From assembly GCA_963720725.1 (NCBI GenBank), contig CAVRGN010000003.1:682001-746000 (forward strand): a stretch of DNA of 64,000 bases. The letters are read 5' to 3'. The notes beneath the pieces were generated by a model, which saw only the letters and a list, made by a program, of their open reading frames with translations, was not told where the DNA came from and did no database searches. Origin of the DNA: Benzoatithermus sp963720725. Lineage in GTDB: Bacteria; Pseudomonadota; Alphaproteobacteria; Geminicoccales; Geminicoccaceae. Made by a program: the position numbers and the translations under genes. Below are positions 14,927-23,377 of this stretch, in pieces (position 1 is the first letter of the stretch; every line of letters starts with the position of its first letter).

Positions 14927-17035
14927 TCAGCCGCCGAGGGCGGCGATGCTGGCCAGGATCAGCAGGGCCACGATGTTGGCGATCTTGATCATCGGGTTGA
15001 TCGCGGGGCCGGCCGTGTCCTTGTAGGGATCGCCGACCGTGTCGCCGGTCACGGCCGCCTTGTGCGCCTCCGAGCCCTTGCCGCCATAATTGCCCTCCTC
15101 GATGTACTTCTTGGCATTGTCCCAGGCGCCGCCGCCCGAGGTCATCGAGATCGCGACGAAGATGCCGGTCACGATGGTGCCGAGGAGCAGGGCACCCAGG
15201 GTGGTGAAGGCCTCGGCCTGGCCGGCGATGGCCGCCACGACGAAGTAGACCACCACCGGTGCCAGCACCGGCAGCAGCGAGGGGACGATCATCTCGCGGA
15301 TGCCGGCCTTGGTCAGCATGTCCACGGCCCGTCCATAGTCGGGCTTGTCGGTGCCGGCCATGATGCCCGGCTTCTCGCGGAACTGGCGCCGCACCTCCTC
15401 GACGATCGCACCCGCGGCCCGGCCGACCGCCTGCATGCCCATGGAGCCGAACAGGTAGGGGAGCATGCCGCCGATGAACAGGCCGACCACGACATAGGGG
15501 TCGGACAGGCTGAACCTGACGTCCAGGTTCGGGAAGTAGTGCTTCAGATCCTCGACGTAGCAGGCGAACAGCACCAGTGCCGCCAGTGCCGCCGAGCCGA
15601 TCGCGTAGCCCTTGGTGACCGCCTTGGTCGTGTTGCCGACCGCATCCAGCGCATCGGTGTGGACGCGGACCTCGGGCGGCAGACCGGCCATCTCGGCGAT
15701 GCCGCCGGCATTGTCGGTGACCGGGCCGTAGGCGTCGAGGCTGACCACGAGGCCGGCCAGCGCCAGCATCGTGCTGGCGGCGATGGCGATGCCGTAGAGG
15801 CCGGCGGACAGGTAGGCGACCAGGATGCCGGCGCAGATCACCAGCACCGGCAGGGCGGTGGCCTCCATCGAGACCGCGAGGCCCTGGATGACGTTGGTGC
15901 CGTGGCCGGTGGTCGAGGACTTGGCGATGCTCAGCACCGGCCGGTGGTTGACGCCGGTGTAGTAGTCGGTGATCCACATCAGCAGGCCGGTCACGGCGAG
16001 GCCGACCAGGGAGCAGTAGTAGAGCTTGAGGCCGGTGATGCCGGTGACCGGATCGCCGTAGACCGTGTCCAGGCCCAGGACCAAGGCGGTGACCGGGAAC
16101 AGGGCCACCGCCGAGATCGCGGCCGAGCCCCAGAAACCCTTGTAGAGGGCGCCCATGATGTTGTTGGAGGCGCCGAGCTTGACCAGGTAGGTGCCGACGA
16201 TCGACGCCAGGAGGCAGACGCCGCCGATCACCAGCGGGAACAGCATCAGCGTGCCGGCCTGATCGCCGGTGAAGAAGATGGCGCCCAGGAGCATGGTGGC
16301 GACGAAGGTGACCGCGTAGGTCTCGAACAGATCGGCCGCCATGCCGGCGCAGTCGCCGACATTGTCGCCGACATTGTCCGCGATCACCGCCGGGTTGCGG
16401 GGGTCGTCCTCCGGGATGCCGGCCTCGACCTTGCCGACCAGATCGGCGCCGACATCGGCACCCTTGGTGAAGATGCCGCCGCCGAGCCGGGCGAAGATCG
16501 AGATCAGCGAGGCGCCGAAGGAGAGGCCGACCAGGGCCTCCAGGATGGTCCGCTGCGGCACGCCCAGAGCCAAGAGGATGCCGTAGTAGATCGCCACGCC
16601 CAGCAGGCCGAGCGACACCACGAACATGCCGGTGACCGCACCGGACTTGAAGGCGACGTCGAGGCCGCCGGCAAGTCCGCTGGTCGCGGCTGCCTCCGCG
16701 GTGCGGACGTTGGCGCGGACCGAGACGTTCATGCCGATGAAGCCCGCGGCCGCCGACAGGCAGGCGCCGATGGCGTAGCCGATGCCGACCTCGAGGCCGA
16801 GGAAGTAGGAAAGGAGTGCGAGGATCACCACGCCGACCACGGCGATGGTCTGGTACTGGCGGCGCAGGTAGGCCGACGCGCCCTCCTGGATGGCCGCCGC
16901 GATTTCCTGCATCCGCTCGTTGCCGGCCGGCATCCGGAGGATGCTGGCACGCGCCTGCAGCGCCCAGGCGACGCCGGCGGCGCCGCTGGCGAGTGCCAGC
17001 ACGTAGAGGAACCACTCCAAACCCGACATGGGCAA
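14927..17035 (-). CDS. hppA: K+-insensitive proton-translocating pyrophosphatase
   Basis: 702 residues with about 16 membrane helices. It hydrolyses PPi to 2 Pi and pumps H+ out of the cytoplasm. 'DVGADLVGK' (194-202) is the substrate-binding motif, with 'NVGDNVGDCAGMAADLFE' carrying the Mg-binding Asp residues. 'GNTTKAVTKG' places Lys at 471 and Thr at 474; Lys here (Ala in K+-dependent enzymes) is the established mark of the K+-independent class. ATG 17029 is an alternative start two codons on. The 17036-17239 gap to the divergent retropepsin gene has a direct GTTTAC repeat near 17189-17206 and no clear promoter. Confidence 0.95.
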   Translation of the reverse strand: MPMSGLEWFLYVLALASGAAGVAWALQARASILRMPAGNERMQEIAAAIQEGASAYLRRQYQTIAVVGVVILALLSYFLGLEVGIGYAIGACLSAAAGFIGMNVSVRANVRTAEAAATSGLAGGLDVAFKSGAVTGMFVVSLGLLGVAIYYGILLALGVPQRTILEALVGLSFGASLISIFARLGGGIFTKGADVGADLVGKVEAGIPEDDPRNPAVIADNVGDNVGDCAGMAADLFETYAVTFVATMLLGAIFFTGDQAGTLMLFPLVIGGVCLLASIVGTYLVKLGASNNIMGALYKGFWGSAAISAVALFPVTALVLGLDTVYGDPVTGITGLKLYYCSLVGLAVTGLLMWITDYYTGVNHRPVLSIAKSSTTGHGTNVIQGLAVSMEATALPVLVICAGILVAYLSAGLYGIAIAASTMLALAGLVVSLDAYGPVTDNAGGIAEMAGLPPEVRVHTDALDAVGNTTKAVTKGYAIGSAALAALVLFACYVEDLKHYFPNLDVRFSLSDPYVVVGLFIGGMLPYLFGSMGMQAVGRAAGAIVEEVRRQFREKPGIMAGTDKPDYGRAVDMLTKAGIREMIVPSLLPVLAPVVVYFVVAAIAGQAEAFTTLGALLLGTIVTGIFVAISMTSGGGAWDNAKKYIEEGNYGGKGSEAHKAAVTGDTVGDPYKDTAGPAINPMIKIANIVALLILASIAALGG

Positions 17036-17239
17036 TCACCTCGTCTCGTTACGCGACAGGATCAGGTCCGGCGCGTCGCGAGAAGCGCCCCGTGCTCTGG
17101 CCTCGCCGCGGCTGGCCCGCGACCCGCGCCCCTTTAGCGGTCGCGGCATACACTTGTCCATGGCCCCGGGGTCGGGCGCAGCGCGGCCAACGTTTACCGG
17201 ATGTTTACTGCGCCACCCTAGCGTTGCGGCAGTCCCGCG

Positions 17240-17734
17240 ATGCGAGCATGGCCGTTGCGACTGTTCCTGATTGCCGCCCTGATGCTGTCGGGTGTTGGTC
17301 TGCTGCCGTCGCTGCACGGCCAGGGCCCGGCCCCGCCGCCCCCGCCCGTACCGGCCGCCGGAGGCTGGAACAGCATCGCCATCGCCGGCGACAGCCGGGG
17401 CCATTTCGTCCTCGCCGCCATGGTCAACGGCACGCCGGTCGACTTCCTGGTCGACACCGGCGCGTCGCACGTGGTCCTGGCGCCCGCGGACGCGGCACGG
17501 CTGGGTCTGGTTCCGGCCCGACTCCGCTACAGCGAGCGTGCCCAGACCGCCAACGGTGACGTAGGCCTGGCACCGGTGACGCTGCGCGAACTGCGCATCG
17601 GCCAGCTCAGCCGCCAGGGGGTCCCGGCCATGGTCAACGCGGCACCCATGGGCATCTCCCTGCTCGGCATGAGCTTTCTCGCCGGGCTGGAGGGCTGGGA
17701 AGCCAAGGGCGATCGACTGCTGCTCTACTGGTGA
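17240..17734 (+). CDS. Periplasmic/membrane-anchored retropepsin-like aspartic protease (TIGR02281 type)
   Basis: 164 residues. An N-terminal hydrophobic segment (residues 5-22) acts as a signal or anchor, followed by a Pro-rich linker. The single protease domain has 'GHFVLAAMVNGTPVDFLVDTGASHVVL' with catalytic Asp in DTGAS, then 'GLAPVTLRELRIG' and 'LLGMSFLAGLEGWE'. A single DTG motif implies a homodimer like retroviral proteases. The family is widespread in alphaproteobacteria, with mostly unknown substrates. Its stop overlaps the convergent ruvX end by 10 bases. Confidence 0.84.
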   Translation: MRAWPLRLFLIAALMLSGVGLLPSLHGQGPAPPPPPVPAAGGWNSIAIAGDSRGHFVLAAMVNGTPVDFLVDTGASHVVLAPADAARLGLVPARLRYSERAQTANGDVGLAPVTLRELRIGQLSRQGVPAMVNAAPMGISLLGMSFLAGLEGWEAKGDRLLLYW

Positions 17735-18189
17735 AGCGCGCGCAAGGCATCTTCCAGGATGACCATGGCGGCATAGTGGTCCACGGGCTGGCCCTTGCGC
17801 GGACGCGGCAGGCGGCCCTCGGCGATCGCGTCCTCGACCGCGAAGGTCGACAGCCGCTCGTCCTGCAGGAGGGCGGGCAGGCCCAGCGCGGCCGCGAGCC
17901 GGGCGGCGTCCGCCCGGGCGGCCTTGGCCGCCGCGCCCTCGCTGCCGTCCATGTTGATCGGCAGGCCCACGACCAGTCCCACCGCCTGCCGGGTCCGCGC
18001 CAGCCTCGCCAGCCGCTCGCCGTCCCTGGCCGGGCCGGCCCGGTCCAGGGTGGCGATCGGGGTCGCCAGGCGCCGCTCATGGTCGCTGCCGGCGACGCCG
18101 ATCCGGCGCTTGGACAGGTCCAGCGCCAGCAGCGATCCCTTCGGCGGCAGGAGGGCGCGGAAGTCCGCGGCGTTGTCACACAAGGTCAA
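17725..18189 (-). CDS. ruvX: Holliday junction resolvase-like RuvX (YqgF)
   Basis: 154 residues from TTG 18189. The RNase H-like fold shows 'LLALDLSKRRIGVAGSD' (catalytic first Asp), 'VGLVVGLPINMDGSEG', 'LQDERLSTFAVEDAI' (Glu) and 'DHYAAMVILEDAL' (last Asp). YqgF/RuvX is essential in many bacteria and acts in 16S rRNA 5' processing and possibly recombination. The frame is open to ATG 18264, but that start lies inside gatC's ATG and gives a 25-residue non-conserved extension. TTG 18189, with GGAAG 10 bases before, gives normal length. The start remains uncertain. Confidence 0.83.
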   Translation of the reverse strand: MTLCDNAADFRALLPPKGSLLALDLSKRRIGVAGSDHERRLATPIATLDRAGPARDGERLARLARTRQAVGLVVGLPINMDGSEGAAAKAARADAARLAAALGLPALLQDERLSTFAVEDAIAEGRLPRPRKGQPVDHYAAMVILEDALRALHQ

Positions 18190-18262
18190 GGCGTGTAGCT
18201 TCCGCCGCAAATCCGCGCGTGGCCGGTCCGGCCGCCGCTTCCCGATCGACGGATTGTCGCGC

Positions 18263-18550
18263 ATGTCCCTGGACAAGGCCACCGTGGCCCGCATCGCCGT
18301 GCTCGCCCGAATCGACGTACCGGAGGACCAGCAGGAGCGGCTGGCCGGCGAGCTGTCGCAGATCATCGGCTGGATCGAGCAGCTGGCCGAGGTCGACACC
18401 GACGGCGTCGAGCCGATGCGCTCGGTGATGCCGCTCCCGCCCCACTGGCGCGCGGACGCGGTGAGCGACGGCGGCCGGCCCGACGCCATCCTGCGCAACG
18501 CGCCGCGGTCGCACGACGGCTACTTCGTCGTGCCGAAGGTGGTCGAATGA
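18263..18550 (+). CDS. gatC: Asp-tRNA(Asn)/Glu-tRNA(Gln) amidotransferase subunit C
   Basis: 95 residues, the usual GatC size. 'VARIAVLARIDVPEDQQERLAGELSQIIGWIEQLAEVDTDGVEPM' (residues 8-52, given here by its ends VARIAVLARI and VDTDGVEPM) is the family core that wraps around GatA. GatCAB converts Glu-tRNA(Gln), and Asp-tRNA(Asn) where needed, to the amidated form. The stop overlaps gatA's ATG by 4 bases, so translation is coupled. The operon promoter must lie in or before the 18190-18262 gap shared with ruvX. Confidence 0.93.
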   Translation: MSLDKATVARIAVLARIDVPEDQQERLAGELSQIIGWIEQLAEVDTDGVEPMRSVMPLPPHWRADAVSDGGRPDAILRNAPRSHDGYFVVPKVVE

Positions 18551-20025
18551 GCGCGCTCACCGGACTGACGCTCAAGGACGCGCGCGACGGCCTGCGCGCC
18601 CGCGCCTTTTCCGCGACCGAGCTCGCCCGCGCCCATGTCGCGGCGATCGAGCGCCACCGCGACCTCAACGCCTTCATCACCGAAACCCCCGAGCGGGCGC
18701 TGGCGATGGCCGAGGCCGCCGACGCCCGGCTCGCCGCCGGCGAGGGTGGCGCGCTCGAGGGCGTGCCGCTGGCGATCAAGGACCTGTTCTGCACCGAGGG
18801 CGTGCCGACCACGGCCGGCTCGCACATCCTGGACGGCTTCGTCCCGCCCTACGAATCCACGGTGAGCCGCAGGCTGTGGGAGGCGGGTGCGGTCTGCCTG
18901 GGCAAGACCAACCTCGACGAGTTCGCGATGGGCTCGTCCAACACGACCTCCTACCATGGCGGCGTGCGCAATCCCTGGACCCGTGCCGGCGACAATGCCG
19001 CCCTGGTGCCCGGCGGCAGCTCCGGCGGCTCGGCCGCCGCGGTGGCCGCGCGCATGTGCCTGGGTGCGACCGGCACCGACACGGGCGGCTCGATCCGGCA
19101 GCCGGCCGGCTTCTGCGGCATCGCCGGCATCAAGCCGACCTACGGCCGCTGCTCGCGCTGGGGTATCGTCGCCTTCGCGAGCTCGCTCGACCAGGCCGGG
19201 CCGATGGCGCGCACGGTCGAGGACTGCGCCCTCATGCTCCAGGCCATGGCCGGCTACGATCCCCTGGACAGCAGCTCGGCCGACCTGCCCGTGCCCGACT
19301 GGTCGGATGGCCTCACCGGCGACGTGCGCGGCCTGCGGATCGGCATCCCCAAAGAATACGCCATGCCCGGCATGCCGGCCGAGATCGACGCGATCTGGCG
19401 CCAGGGTGCCGACTGGCTGCGGGCGCAGGGTGCCGAGCTGGTCGAGGTCTCGCTGCCGCACACCAAGTATGCGCTGCCGACCTACTACATCATCGCCCCG
19501 GCCGAGGCCTCGTCCAACCTCGCCCGCTACGACGGCATGCGCTTCGGGCTGCGGGTGGAGGGGAAGAACCTCGCCGAGACCTACATGAAGACCCGCGCCG
19601 CGGGCTTCGGGCCGGAGGTGCAGCGCCGCATCCTGATCGGCACCTACGTGCTGTCGGCGGGCTACTACGACGCCTACTACCTCAAGGCGCAGAAGGTGCG
19701 CCGGCGCATCGTCGAGGACTTCACCGCCGCCTTCGCCCGGGTCGACGCGATCCTCACCCCCACCGCACCCTCGGGTCCGTTCCGCGCCGGGGAGAAGATG
19801 GACGACCCGGTGGCGATGTACCTGAACGACGTGTTCACCGTGACCGTGAACCTCGCCGGCCTGCCCGGCATGTCGGTGCCCGCGGGCCTGGACGCCCACG
19901 GGCTGCCGCTCGGCCTGCAGGTGATCGGCCGCGCCTGGGACGAGGCCACGGTGTTCCAGGTCGGCAAGGCGCTGGAGGAGGCAGCCGGGTTCACCACGCT
20001 GCCCTATGGACTGGAGGCGGCCTGA
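18547..20025 (+). CDS. gatA: Glutamyl-tRNA(Gln) amidotransferase subunit A
   Basis: 492 residues, typical GatA. It is an amidase-signature enzyme releasing ammonia from glutamine. The catalytic triad is visible: Lys78 in 'PLAIKDLF', Ser158 in 'PGGSSGGSAAAVA' and nucleophile Ser182 in 'DTGGSIRQPAGFCG'. It is the middle gene of gatCAB, overlapping gatC by 4 bases; gatB begins one base after its stop. Confidence 0.96.
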   Translation: MSALTGLTLKDARDGLRARAFSATELARAHVAAIERHRDLNAFITETPERALAMAEAADARLAAGEGGALEGVPLAIKDLFCTEGVPTTAGSHILDGFVPPYESTVSRRLWEAGAVCLGKTNLDEFAMGSSNTTSYHGGVRNPWTRAGDNAALVPGGSSGGSAAAVAARMCLGATGTDTGGSIRQPAGFCGIAGIKPTYGRCSRWGIVAFASSLDQAGPMARTVEDCALMLQAMAGYDPLDSSSADLPVPDWSDGLTGDVRGLRIGIPKEYAMPGMPAEIDAIWRQGADWLRAQGAELVEVSLPHTKYALPTYYIIAPAEASSNLARYDGMRFGLRVEGKNLAETYMKTRAAGFGPEVQRRILIGTYVLSAGYYDAYYLKAQKVRRRIVEDFTAAFARVDAILTPTAPSGPFRAGEKMDDPVAMYLNDVFTVTVNLAGLPGMSVPAGLDAHGLPLGLQVIGRAWDEATVFQVGKALEEAAGFTTLPYGLEAA

Positions 20026-20026
20026 C

Positions 20027-21484
20027 GTGAGCTACACCATCGAGGGTGCGACCGGCACCTGGGAGATCGTCTGCGGGCTCGAGGTCCACGCCCAGGTCAC
20101 CAGCCGGTCCAAGCTGTTCAGCGGTGCCGCCACCGCCTATGGCGCGCCGGCCAACAGCCAGGTCTCGCCGGTCGACGCCGGCATGCCGGGCATGCTGCCG
20201 GTGGTGAACGCCTGGTGCGTCGAGCAGGCGGTGCGGACCGGGCTGGGCCTGCGCGCCCGGATCAACCGCAGCTCGGTGTTCGAGCGGAAGAACTACTTCT
20301 ACCCCGACCTGCCCTGCGGCTACCAGATCAGCCAGTACCAGCACCCGATCGTGGGCACCGGCAAGCTCACCATCGACTTTGCCGACGGCACCGCCAAGGA
20401 TGTCGGCATCACCCGGCTCCACCTGGAGATGGACGCCGGCAAGTCGCTGCACGAGAGCCACGCCGACGCCAGCCTGATCGATCTCAACCGCTCGGGCGTG
20501 GCGCTGATGGAGATCGTCTCCGAGCCCGACATCGCCTCGCCCGAGGAGGCCGTCCTCTACCTGCGCAAGCTGCGCTCGATCCTGCGCTACCTCGAGACCT
20601 GCGACGGCAACATGGAGGAAGGCTCGCTGCGCTGCGACGCCAACGTCTCCGTGCGTCGGGTGGGCGACGAGACGCTGGGCACCCGCTGCGAGGTCAAGAA
20701 CGTCAACTCGATGCGCTTCGTCGCCCGGGCGATCGAGTACGAGGCCAAGCGGCAGGTCGAGATCCTCGAGGCCGGCGGCCGCATCGACCAGGAAACCCGC
20801 CTGTTCGACTCGGCGCGCGGCGAGACCCGCTCGATGCGCTCCAAGGAGGAGGCGCACGACTACCGCTACTTCCCCGACCCGGACCTCCTGCCGCTGGAGC
20901 TGGAGGAGGCGCTGGTCGAGCGGATCGCCGCCGGCCTGCCCGAGCTGCCCGACGACAAGAAGGCCCGCTTCGTGCGCGACTACGGCCTGTCGCCCTACGA
21001 CGCGGGCGTGCTGGTGGCCGAGGCGGCGACGGCCGACTATTTCGAGGCGGTGGCCGGGGGGCGCGACGCCAAGCAGGCCGCCAACTGGGTGGTCAACGAC
21101 CTGTTCGGCCTGCTCGGCAAGGCCGGCAAGGGCATCGAGGACAGCCCGGTGGCCGCCGCCGACCTGGGCCGGCTCCTGGACCTGCTCCGGTCCGAGGTGA
21201 TCAGCGGCCGCATCGCCAAGGACGTGTTCGCGATCATGTTCGAGACCGGCGGCGATCCGGAGGCGATCGTCGAGGAACGCGGGCTCAGGCAGGTCACCGA
21301 CACCGGGGCGATCGAGGCCCTGCTCGACCGGCTGATCGCCGAGAATCCCGGCCAGGTCGCGAGTGCGCAGAAGAACCCCAAGGTGGCCGGCTGGTTCACC
21401 GGCCAGGTGATGAAGGCCACCGGCGGGAAGGCGAACCCGGGCGTGGTCAACCAGCTGGTGACCGCGAAGCTCGGCCTGGGCTGA
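20027..21484 (+). CDS. gatB: Aspartyl/glutamyl-tRNA amidotransferase subunit B
   Basis: 485 residues from GTG 20027. It activates the misacylated tRNA with ATP and transfers ammonia from GatA. 'EIVCGLEVHAQVTSRSKLFS' is the N-terminal signature, 'DLPCGYQISQYQHPI' follows, and 'RSKEEAHDYRYFPDPDL' is the cradle motif. The C-terminal YqeY-like tail domain ends 'NPGVVNQLVTAKLG'. GTG was chosen because it lies directly after gatA's stop and the family begins 'SYTIEGATGTWEIV'. The in-frame ATG at 20006 would overlap gatA. Confidence 0.95.
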   Translation: MSYTIEGATGTWEIVCGLEVHAQVTSRSKLFSGAATAYGAPANSQVSPVDAGMPGMLPVVNAWCVEQAVRTGLGLRARINRSSVFERKNYFYPDLPCGYQISQYQHPIVGTGKLTIDFADGTAKDVGITRLHLEMDAGKSLHESHADASLIDLNRSGVALMEIVSEPDIASPEEAVLYLRKLRSILRYLETCDGNMEEGSLRCDANVSVRRVGDETLGTRCEVKNVNSMRFVARAIEYEAKRQVEILEAGGRIDQETRLFDSARGETRSMRSKEEAHDYRYFPDPDLLPLELEEALVERIAAGLPELPDDKKARFVRDYGLSPYDAGVLVAEAATADYFEAVAGGRDAKQAANWVVNDLFGLLGKAGKGIEDSPVAAADLGRLLDLLRSEVISGRIAKDVFAIMFETGGDPEAIVEERGLRQVTDTGAIEALLDRLIAENPGQVASAQKNPKVAGWFTGQVMKATGGKANPGVVNQLVTAKLGLG

Positions 21485-21487
21485 GCC

Positions 21488-21883
21488 CTAGCCGCCGCGC
21501 CGGGCGTCGAGGCTCCAGGGACCCGGCCCGGCGGTGAACAAATAGAGGAAGACGAAGCAGAACAGGATCGCCGCGTCGCCGCCATTGTTCGCCGGGTAGA
21601 AGCCCTGCGGCGCGTGGGCCATGAAGTAGGCCACCGCCATCATGCCCGAGAGCAGGAAGGCCACCGGGCGGGTGAACAGGCCCAGGAGCAGGAGGATGCC
21701 GCCGAAGGTCTCGAGCGTCCCGGCAAGGCCGTAGATCGAGAGCAGGGGCGGCATGCCGCGGTCGCTGGGCGGAAAGCCGAGCAGCTTCTGCGTGCCGTGG
21801 GCGATGAACAGGAGTGCGGCCATGATCCGCAGGATCGAGAGCATGCGCGGTGCCCATTCCCCAGCCCGACCGCTGCCGTTCAT
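21488..21883 (-). CDS. DoxX family membrane protein
   Basis: 131 residues with four membrane helices. 'SILRIMAALLFIAHGTQKLLGFP' is the DoxX opening, and 'GLAGTLETFGGILLLLGLFTRP' and 'FMAHAPQGFYPANNGGDAAILF' the conserved later parts. Family members are small inner-membrane proteins linked to quinone/thiosulfate oxidation or redox stress, but most are uncharacterised. It is convergent with gatB (3-base gap) and divergent from the DUF188 gene 30 bases away. Confidence 0.83.
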   Translation of the reverse strand: MNGSGRAGEWAPRMLSILRIMAALLFIAHGTQKLLGFPPSDRGMPPLLSIYGLAGTLETFGGILLLLGLFTRPVAFLLSGMMAVAYFMAHAPQGFYPANNGGDAAILFCFVFLYLFTAGPGPWSLDARRGG

Positions 21884-21913
21884 GGCGTTCCCCTTCCTGC
21901 CGCGAGGTCCCCA

Positions 21914-22369
21914 GTGCTCGAGGTCTTCATTGACGCCGATGCCTGCCCAGTCAAGGACGAGGCCTACCGCGTTGCGGAGCGCTACGGCCTCAAGGTGTGG
22001 GTCGTGGCCAATGGCTGGCTGCGCGTGCCCGAGTCGCCGCTGGTCGAGCGGGTGACGGTCACCGGGGGGCTGGACGTGGCCGACGACTGGATCGCCCAGC
22101 GGGCCGGTGCTGGCGACATCGTGATCACCTCGGACATTCCCCTGGCCGACCGCTGCGTCAAGCGCGGGGCCCGGGTGCTGGCGCCGACGGGGCGGATCTT
22201 CACCCCCGATTCGATCGGCAACGATCTCGCCACCCGCAACCTGCTGACCGAGCTGCGGGACACCGGCCAGATCCGCGGCGGCGGCAGGCCGTTCGGCAAG
22301 CAGGACCGCTCGCGCTTCCTGGGCGCTCTGGACAATCTGATCCAGGCGATCCGTCGCCTCGGCCACTGA
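21914..22369 (+). CDS. YaiI/YqxD family protein (DUF188)
   Basis: 151 residues from GTG 21914, preceded by GCGAGG. 'VFIDADACPVKDEAYRVAER' is the hallmark N-terminus, and 'DIVITSDIPLADRCVKRGARVL' with 'FGKQDRSRFLGALDNLI' complete the PIN-like DUF188 fold. The acidic residues resemble nuclease sites, but no activity is established for the family. It stands alone between a divergent DoxX gene and a co-directional secreted protein gene. Confidence 0.85.
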   Translation: MLEVFIDADACPVKDEAYRVAERYGLKVWVVANGWLRVPESPLVERVTVTGGLDVADDWIAQRAGAGDIVITSDIPLADRCVKRGARVLAPTGRIFTPDSIGNDLATRNLLTELRDTGQIRGGGRPFGKQDRSRFLGALDNLIQAIRRLGH

Positions 22370-22438
22370 GCGCACGCATTGAGCATTGCGCCGACCGCGT
22401 CGGGGACTAGGTTGGCGCCGGAACCGGAGGATAGAGCG

Positions 22439-23227
22439 ATGCCGCCATGGCGACTTGCCGTCGCCTGCCTGATCGGGCTCGGCCTGGCCATGCCCGCCGC
22501 CGCGCAGCCGGATCGGCCCGCACCGGTGCCGCCCTGCGCCGGCGGCCCCGCGGCGCCCGCCACCCGCGGCGGCACCGACCCCGTGGTCACCGTCTGGCAC
22601 GCGCCGGCCTTGCCGGAGAACTGGCAGCTGGCGGGATGCAGCGGGCTCGAACTCTCGAGCAACGCGGTGCTGATCGAGGTCGCGGGGCATTTTCGCCACG
22701 ACGGCGACGCCCTGTCGCTGCTGGCCCGGCTCGGCAAGGTCTCGGCCCAGACCGGCATGATCTACTGGGACGTGGATCAGGCCGGCTGGCGCCCGCTCCT
22801 GCTCGAAGCGACGGCGCTGGCCGGTCCCGATCCGGAATCGCGCCGGGCGGACTTCACCCCGGCGGAGATGCGGCCCGGCGCCCACCTTTTCATGCTCTAC
22901 GACGACGACGAGAAGCCGGGGCCGACCGTGTTCGAGACCGAGGTGCGCGAGGCGGGTCCCGACGGCTTCGTCACCGTCATGCGCAACGTCTCGGCGATGA
23001 CCCTGATGGGCTTCTCGATCGCCGACCCCGGCGGCATCTCCAGCATGCTGTCGGTCAAGCAGGTGGCACCGGGCGAGTTCGACTATTACGCCCTGACCGC
23101 CGTCGCCCTGAGCTCGGTGGCCGCGGCGATGACCTCGGATGCCGACCACATCAACCGGGCGGTGGCCTCGTACCGGTTCCTCGCCGGCATCCCGGGCGAC
23201 CGCGACCCGCCGGCGATGATCAAGTAG
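22439..23227 (+). CDS. Secreted protein of unknown function
   Basis: 262 residues. A signal peptide is clear: 'WRLAVACLIGLGLAMPAAAQ' with cleavage after AAA or AQ near residue 23. The mature part has no motif I recognise with certainty. It contains two Cys early on (near 33 and 68), a stretch 'MSVKQVAPGEFDYYALTAVAL' and 'GDRDPP' near the end, and looks like a compact alpha/beta periplasmic domain. ATG 22439 has a strong CCGGAGGA site. No neighbour suggests a job: lon and hsp20 are convergent. Confidence 0.68.
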   Translation: MPPWRLAVACLIGLGLAMPAAAQPDRPAPVPPCAGGPAAPATRGGTDPVVTVWHAPALPENWQLAGCSGLELSSNAVLIEVAGHFRHDGDALSLLARLGKVSAQTGMIYWDVDQAGWRPLLLEATALAGPDPESRRADFTPAEMRPGAHLFMLYDDDEKPGPTVFETEVREAGPDGFVTVMRNVSAMTLMGFSIADPGGISSMLSVKQVAPGEFDYYALTAVALSSVAAAMTSDADHINRAVASYRFLAGIPGDRDPPAMIK

Positions 23228-23375
23228 GCGCTCCGCCGCCGTCCGCCTCGCGGATCTCGATCTCGCGCACGATCGTCACCGACTCGGCAAGCATGATCGA
23301 GGCCGAACCGTATTTCTCGGCCGCCAGCCGCACCGCACGCTCCACCGCCGCCGCCCGCGCCAGATGGACAGCCAA
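23220..23375 (-). CDS. Possible small protein downstream of lon
   Basis: A 51-residue frame from TTG 23375, two bases after lon's stop, reading through 'HLARAAAVERAVRLAAEKYG' and 'LAESVTIVREIEIREADG'. The mixed helix-like composition is less Arg-rich than typical antisense frames here, which is the main support. It overlaps the end of the convergent secreted-protein gene by 8 bases. No family is recognised; it may be non-coding. Confidence 0.33.
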   Translation of the reverse strand: MAVHLARAAAVERAVRLAAEKYGSASIMLAESVTIVREIEIREADGGGAPT

Positions 23376-23377
23376 GA

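Noticed and set aside
14363..17137. Very long open frame (924 codons) on the plus strand across bamE and hppA
   Set aside because: It is antisense to hppA, whose helices and motifs are unmistakable. The antisense product is Arg/Asp/His/Gly-rich low complexity, a product of the high GC content.
18190..18264. Extension of ruvX to ATG 18264
   Set aside because: The added 25 residues are Arg-rich and not family-like, and they would place the start inside gatC's ATG. TTG 18189 was preferred.
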